A stretch of DNA of 64,000 nt from Bacteroidia bacterium (GTDB lineage: Bacteria; Bacteroidota; Bacteroidia; Chitinophagales; Chitinophagaceae), in NCBI GenBank assembly GCA_030427635.1, contig JAUIBA010000003.1, positions 186,001 to 250,000 of the forward strand, read 5' to 3'. Below, in pieces: positions 60,701 to 64,000 of the stretch. Below the pieces are notes generated by a model that saw nothing but the letters and a program-made list of their open reading frames with translations, was not told where the DNA came from and did not search any database. The position numbers were made by a program, and so were the translations under genes. Position 1 is the first letter of the stretch, and every line of letters begins with the position of its first letter.

Positions 60701-61054
60701 TCATCCAAACAATCCGCCCAGCTTACTGCCGAGGCCGCCGAGGGGATTGCTATCGCTCTTACCTGTGAGTTTCTGCAGCAGACCCGGCAGGGCCGCAATG
60801 ATAGCTGCAGTAACGGATGATGGCAGGCCGAACTTGCTGGTGAGTTTTTCTGCAAGGCCGGCGGTGATGCTGTTCATATCCATACCACCCAGCATAGAGA
60901 GCATGCCGCCCATGCCCTGTGCGCCCATCTTATCTGATATATGGCTGGCTATTTCACTGCTCACGGCATCGCGCTGCTGTGCCGGGATGGCTGATGCTAT
61001 GGCTGAATCATTTCCTATCTGCTCTTTTACGAGCTGCATTATCTGGTCTAACAT
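60701..61054 (-). CDS. DUF937-like small protein
   Basis: 117 residues from ATG 61052-61054 (MLDQIMQLVKEQIGN), chosen because the extra upstream frame does not resemble protein of this family. Alternating short helices and Gly/Leu-rich turns (GGMLSMLGGMDMNS, KFGLPSSVTAAIIAALPGLLQKLTG) and a glycine-rich tail (NPLGGLGSKLGGLFG) suggest the DUF937/YidB-like group. Function unknown; no signal peptide. Confidence 0.65.
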   Translation of the reverse strand: MLDQIMQLVKEQIGNDSAIASAIPAQQRDAVSSEIASHISDKMGAQGMGGMLSMLGGMDMNSITAGLAEKLTSKFGLPSSVTAAIIAALPGLLQKLTGKSDSNPLGGLGSKLGGLFG

Positions 61055-61274
61055 AGTATGTGCTTTTATAGCTGCAAAGTAAGGAAATGCATGGCAGATA
61101 GCTTTGTACAATCAAAGATCAGGAGTGTTATTGCCTCTATGATAATAACGATAAACCTTATCGGATGAACCAAAATCCTGAATTTATTATAATATTTCGT
61201 TAGATTTACATACCAGCTACTGCTCCCGATTGAGCTACTGTAACCTATCCTATCGTATGCATTAAATATTAAGC

Positions 61275-62711
61275 ATGAAAAAAGTAGTCCTATTACCCTT
61301 GCTGCTGTTTGCTACATGTTCGTTTGCACAGTATTATACCAACCAGAACAAAGTGTGGGCTTTTGGCAAAAATGCAGGCCTTGACTTTAATTCGGGCAGC
61401 CCAGTGCCCATTGCTACAGGTATTGACCAGCAGGAAGGGTGCGCATCTGTTTGTGATCCATCGGGCAATCTTTTATTCTATACTGACGGAAAGAAAATAT
61501 ACCGGAACACTGGGGCTGTAATGTTCTCTGCATCGCCCATTGTACCATATTTTACCACAAGTACATCGCAGGCATCGCTCATAGTACCATTTCTGGATAA
61601 TTCAGATAGGTACTATGTTTTCTCGCTGGAAAATTCTACATCGGGCTTTACCGGGAGGCTGGCATATTCGGTTGTGGATATGTCGCTGGGTGGTGGGCTG
61701 GGAGATGTGCCGGCTGCATCGGCAGGCATTGGCATTGAAGACTCCCTGAGCGAAAAAATGATAGCCATAAATGGTGCGCAAACGGTTGACTATAAAAACA
61801 TCTGGGTACTGGTGCACAGAAAAGATACCGGCGTATTTCTGGCTTACGAAATTAGTGCGGGTGGGATAAATACTAATCCTGTAGTATCGGTGAGTGGTAC
61901 TTTATCTGCACAGGCAGGGTATGCAATAGGGGTATTAAAAGCATCGCCCAATGGACGAAAGATTGTTTCGCAAAGCAATGGCTACAGCGCTATCAGCCCC
62001 AAAGGTACTGAGCTGTACAATTTTGATGCGAGTACCGGAATTGTATCTGATTGTATTGTTCTTGATTCTGTTACAAACCAATATGGCGCTGAATTTTCAC
62101 CTGATAACACAAAGCTCTATGTACAGGAGTCAATAGCTTCTAATGTGATGAAGATTTTGCAATATGATTTGTCGTTAGTTGATGCCGATTTGATACGGTC
62201 TTCAAAAACAGAGATAGCAACAATTACCACTGCCAATGTAACAGATATGAAGCTGGCTCCAGACCACAGGATATATATGTATGGTACAGACGACTCCACA
62301 AATGCGTTGTTTTTGGGTTATTCCCGGTTTCTTGATTGTATCATGAAACCTGATGTGGCAGGCGTATCATGTGGGTATGTGCCACATTTTGTGCAGTTGC
62401 TGGATGGCACTGGTATACGTGCCGGCCTGCCCAACCTGTATTTAGATGGTAGTACCAATACGCTTAGTGTCAACCGTCATATGGAAAACAGGGGGCAGGT
62501 TGCCCTATACCCTAATCCTGCCAACTCAACAATCACCATCAGTTTGCCCGAAAAAATAAATCACATAAGTATTAGCAATACGGCGGGTAAAGAGGTTTAC
62601 AGCCATTTTTTTCATAGCAATTCTGTATATGCAGATATTAGTAATCTCCCATCAGGTAATTACTTTATCATAGTAAACAACAGGGAGGCAGAGCAGTTTG
62701 TGAAGCAATAG
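61275..62711 (+). CDS. Secreted propeller-like protein with type IX sorting domain
   Basis: 478 residues. Signal peptide (about 1-18, ending CSFAQ). The body has propeller-like repeats (WAFGKNAGLDFNSGSP, GCASVCDPSGNLLFYTDGKKIY, VLKASPNGRKIVSQSNGYSA, GAEFSPDNTKLYVQESI, DMKLAPDHRIYMYGTDDS), a pattern common in Bacteroidota surface proteins that often precede gliding-motility-type C-termini. The end (VALYPNPANSTITISLPE ... SGNYFIIVNNREAEQFVKQ) is a type IX sorting domain. Ligand unknown. Confidence 0.82.
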   Translation: MKKVVLLPLLLFATCSFAQYYTNQNKVWAFGKNAGLDFNSGSPVPIATGIDQQEGCASVCDPSGNLLFYTDGKKIYRNTGAVMFSASPIVPYFTTSTSQASLIVPFLDNSDRYYVFSLENSTSGFTGRLAYSVVDMSLGGGLGDVPAASAGIGIEDSLSEKMIAINGAQTVDYKNIWVLVHRKDTGVFLAYEISAGGINTNPVVSVSGTLSAQAGYAIGVLKASPNGRKIVSQSNGYSAISPKGTELYNFDASTGIVSDCIVLDSVTNQYGAEFSPDNTKLYVQESIASNVMKILQYDLSLVDADLIRSSKTEIATITTANVTDMKLAPDHRIYMYGTDDSTNALFLGYSRFLDCIMKPDVAGVSCGYVPHFVQLLDGTGIRAGLPNLYLDGSTNTLSVNRHMENRGQVALYPNPANSTITISLPEKINHISISNTAGKEVYSHFFHSNSVYADISNLPSGNYFIIVNNREAEQFVKQ

Positions 62712-62809
62712 CTTATAAGCCAGGAAGTAAATGTATTGTCATGCATCCTGCAGCTTCAGCACTTTTATAACTATTACATATTGCAGCAGCAGCATTGTCA
62801 TAAAAAGAG

Positions 62810-62837
62810 ACAGAGCGTCTCTGCTGAGACGCTCTGT
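62810..62837 (-). terminator. Terminator after the Ig-like secreted protein gene
   Basis: ACAGAGCGTCTC and GAGACGCTCTGT, a 12-base perfect stem with a 4-base loop; on the minus strand it is followed by CTCTTTTTATG. Confidence 0.85.
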
Positions 62838-62867
62838 ACATAGCCGGTGCAATAGCCTGTGAATTAT

Positions 62868-64000
62868 TTACTTAATTATCAACTTATACACTTCTCCGTT
62901 TTGTTTATCATTGGTAAGTGATATAAGGTACATGCCGGGGCTGAGCGACTTTTCTTTCAATGACAGCTCATAGACTCCGTTAGTGAATGTAGCAGTGCCG
63001 CTATGCACTACTGCTCCCAGATAGTTCGTTACTTTTATATTCCTTTTTTCTTCTGTTATCTGGTTCTGTATTATTCTGAAGTTGCCATCGCCGGGGTTAG
63101 GTACAATTTTGTATCCGGGATGCTCATCTGTTATAGATATAACCCCATTGGTAGTATTCCCGGCTTTCTCGCAGGAGGAAACTGTAATGGTGGCTTTGCC
63201 GGTACAATAGTTGTCGTCAATGTAGTACTTAATATGAGCTACGCCTGCACCAAGTGCCTGTGCATATCCTGTATTGTAAACAGACATATAAACAGTAGAC
63301 GGGGTGTCTGATACCCAATGCGCAGAATCACTTGCCGGATAGCCAATCATTGTCTGGTCAGAACCAGAACACATTTCTGTTTCAACGGTAGTAATCACAG
63401 GGTGGGCATTAACGGTATATGTTTTTGTGATAGAGCAGCCATATCCGTTAGTGATGGTGATAGTGGCTATGCCGGTATCTACGGGTGTAACGATGGCTGT
63501 TAATACCCCGGTAGTACCGACAGTGGCAACAGAAGTATTGCTACTACTCCATGTGGCCATATAGCATGGCTGTACTGCTCCGTAGCCTCCGGTGCAGTTT
63601 GCATTGAGGGTAATGTCATAGTCTACACAGACTTTAGCATTGCCTGTTGGTGTGACACCGGGTGTAGGGAATATGTAAAGATTTCTGGTAGTGTAGCAGC
63701 CGGCCGCAGCTGTATAAGTCATAGTAACACCACCATAAGTCACACCTGTTACTACGCCAGTGGAGGCGTCGATAGTAGCCCTGGCGGTATTGCTGCTGGA
63801 CCATGTGCCGCCCGTAGTAGCGCAATCCAGATCAATAGTGCGGGCTACACAGCCTGAATCAGTACCGGTGATAGGCTCCGGTACGCCGATGGAGATAACT
63901 TCTGTCTTATAACAGCCGGGAGCATAAGTAAAGGTAATGCGCGTAGTACCGGCTGATATACCTGTGAGGTGGCCACTAAAGGAATCTATAGTAGCTACTG
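62868..64000 (-). CDS. Large secreted Ig-like repeat protein with type IX sorting domain, 5' part outside the window
   Basis: The frame is open from the right window edge to the stop at 62868, about 377 residues seen; GTG and ATG codons inside are not real starts. Bacterial Ig-like (BIG2-type) repeats are visible: GGTWSSSNTARATIDASTGVVTGV, MATWSSSNTSVATVGTTGVLTAI and the weaker HWVSDTPSTVYMSVYNTGYAQAL, each with paired cysteines in the linking strands. The last 75 residues (YKIVPNPGDGNFRI ... GEVYKLIIK) are a type IX sorting domain. Probably a long adhesin-like surface protein. Confidence 0.85.
   Translation of the reverse strand, partial: VATIDSFSGHLTGISAGTTRITFTYAPGCYKTEVISIGVPEPITGTDSGCVARTIDLDCATTGGTWSSSNTARATIDASTGVVTGVTYGGVTMTYTAAAGCYTTRNLYIFPTPGVTPTGNAKVCVDYDITLNANCTGGYGAVQPCYMATWSSSNTSVATVGTTGVLTAIVTPVDTGIATITITNGYGCSITKTYTVNAHPVITTVETEMCSGSDQTMIGYPASDSAHWVSDTPSTVYMSVYNTGYAQALGAGVAHIKYYIDDNYCTGKATITVSSCEKAGNTTNGVISITDEHPGYKIVPNPGDGNFRIIQNQITEEKRNIKVTNYLGAVVHSGTATFTNGVYELSLKEKSLSPGMYLISLTNDKQNGEVYKLIIK

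Overview
The window looks like chromosome of a Bacteroidota bacterium, most likely of the Chitinophagales/Chitinophagaceae side. This rests on a complete gldK-gldL-gldM-gldN type IX secretion operon, several secreted proteins ending in type IX C-terminal sorting domains, the bS21-XerC-HPF gene order, and many Bacteroidota-type promoters (-7 box TAnnTTTG, sometimes with a TTG 17-23 bases upstream). I saw no insertion sequence, transposase, CRISPR array, rRNA or convincing tRNA gene. Both ends cut genes: a SPOR-domain protein at the left and a large Ig-like secreted protein at the right.

Layout. 0-8 kb: mostly housekeeping metabolism on the minus strand (deoC, icd, bacilliredoxin, a membrane glycosyltransferase-like protein), then class I fructose-bisphosphate aldolase and a secreted NHL-repeat protein. 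8-15 kb: rpsU, a XerC/D-type recombinase and hpf, a secreted C1 peptidase, a WbqC-like protein and a 1099-residue TPR hybrid histidine kinase. 15-26 kb: accessory and surface functions: small lipoprotein, acetyltransferase, type IX-exported hydrolase, two small secreted proteins, a TMTC-like glycosyltransferase coupled to an AlkC-type DNA glycosylase, and a three-gene minus-strand group (Gfo/Idh oxidoreductase, lipoprotein, WcaJ-like sugar-phosphate transferase).

26-33 kb: gldKLMN and an outer-membrane barrel gene, closed by a strong terminator. 33-42 kb: rlmN, a membrane protein, two translationally coupled YD-repeat-like secreted proteins, acpP-fabF-rnc, exbB-exbD, and on the other strand tonB and folC. 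42-45 kb: two nearly identical NHL-repeat type IX cargo genes in tandem. 45-54 kb: rpsL-rpsG (cut off from fusA by a terminator), a TolC-family protein, an inositol monophosphatase, a GT87-like membrane protein, a CPA1 antiporter, a DUF389 protein and a DUF2130 protein.

54-64 kb: the most accessory-looking stretch. A solitary 1219-residue YobI/KAP-like P-loop NTPase with AT-rich codon use sits between two long non-coding flanks that share short motifs; it is the best candidate for an undescribed (probably anti-phage or conflict) system here. It is followed by a TonB-dependent receptor, a DUF937-like protein and two further type IX cargo proteins. Functionally, the gld operon exports the NHL, hydrolase, propeller and Ig-like proteins, while ExbBD/TonB would energise receptors such as the one at 58-60 kb.
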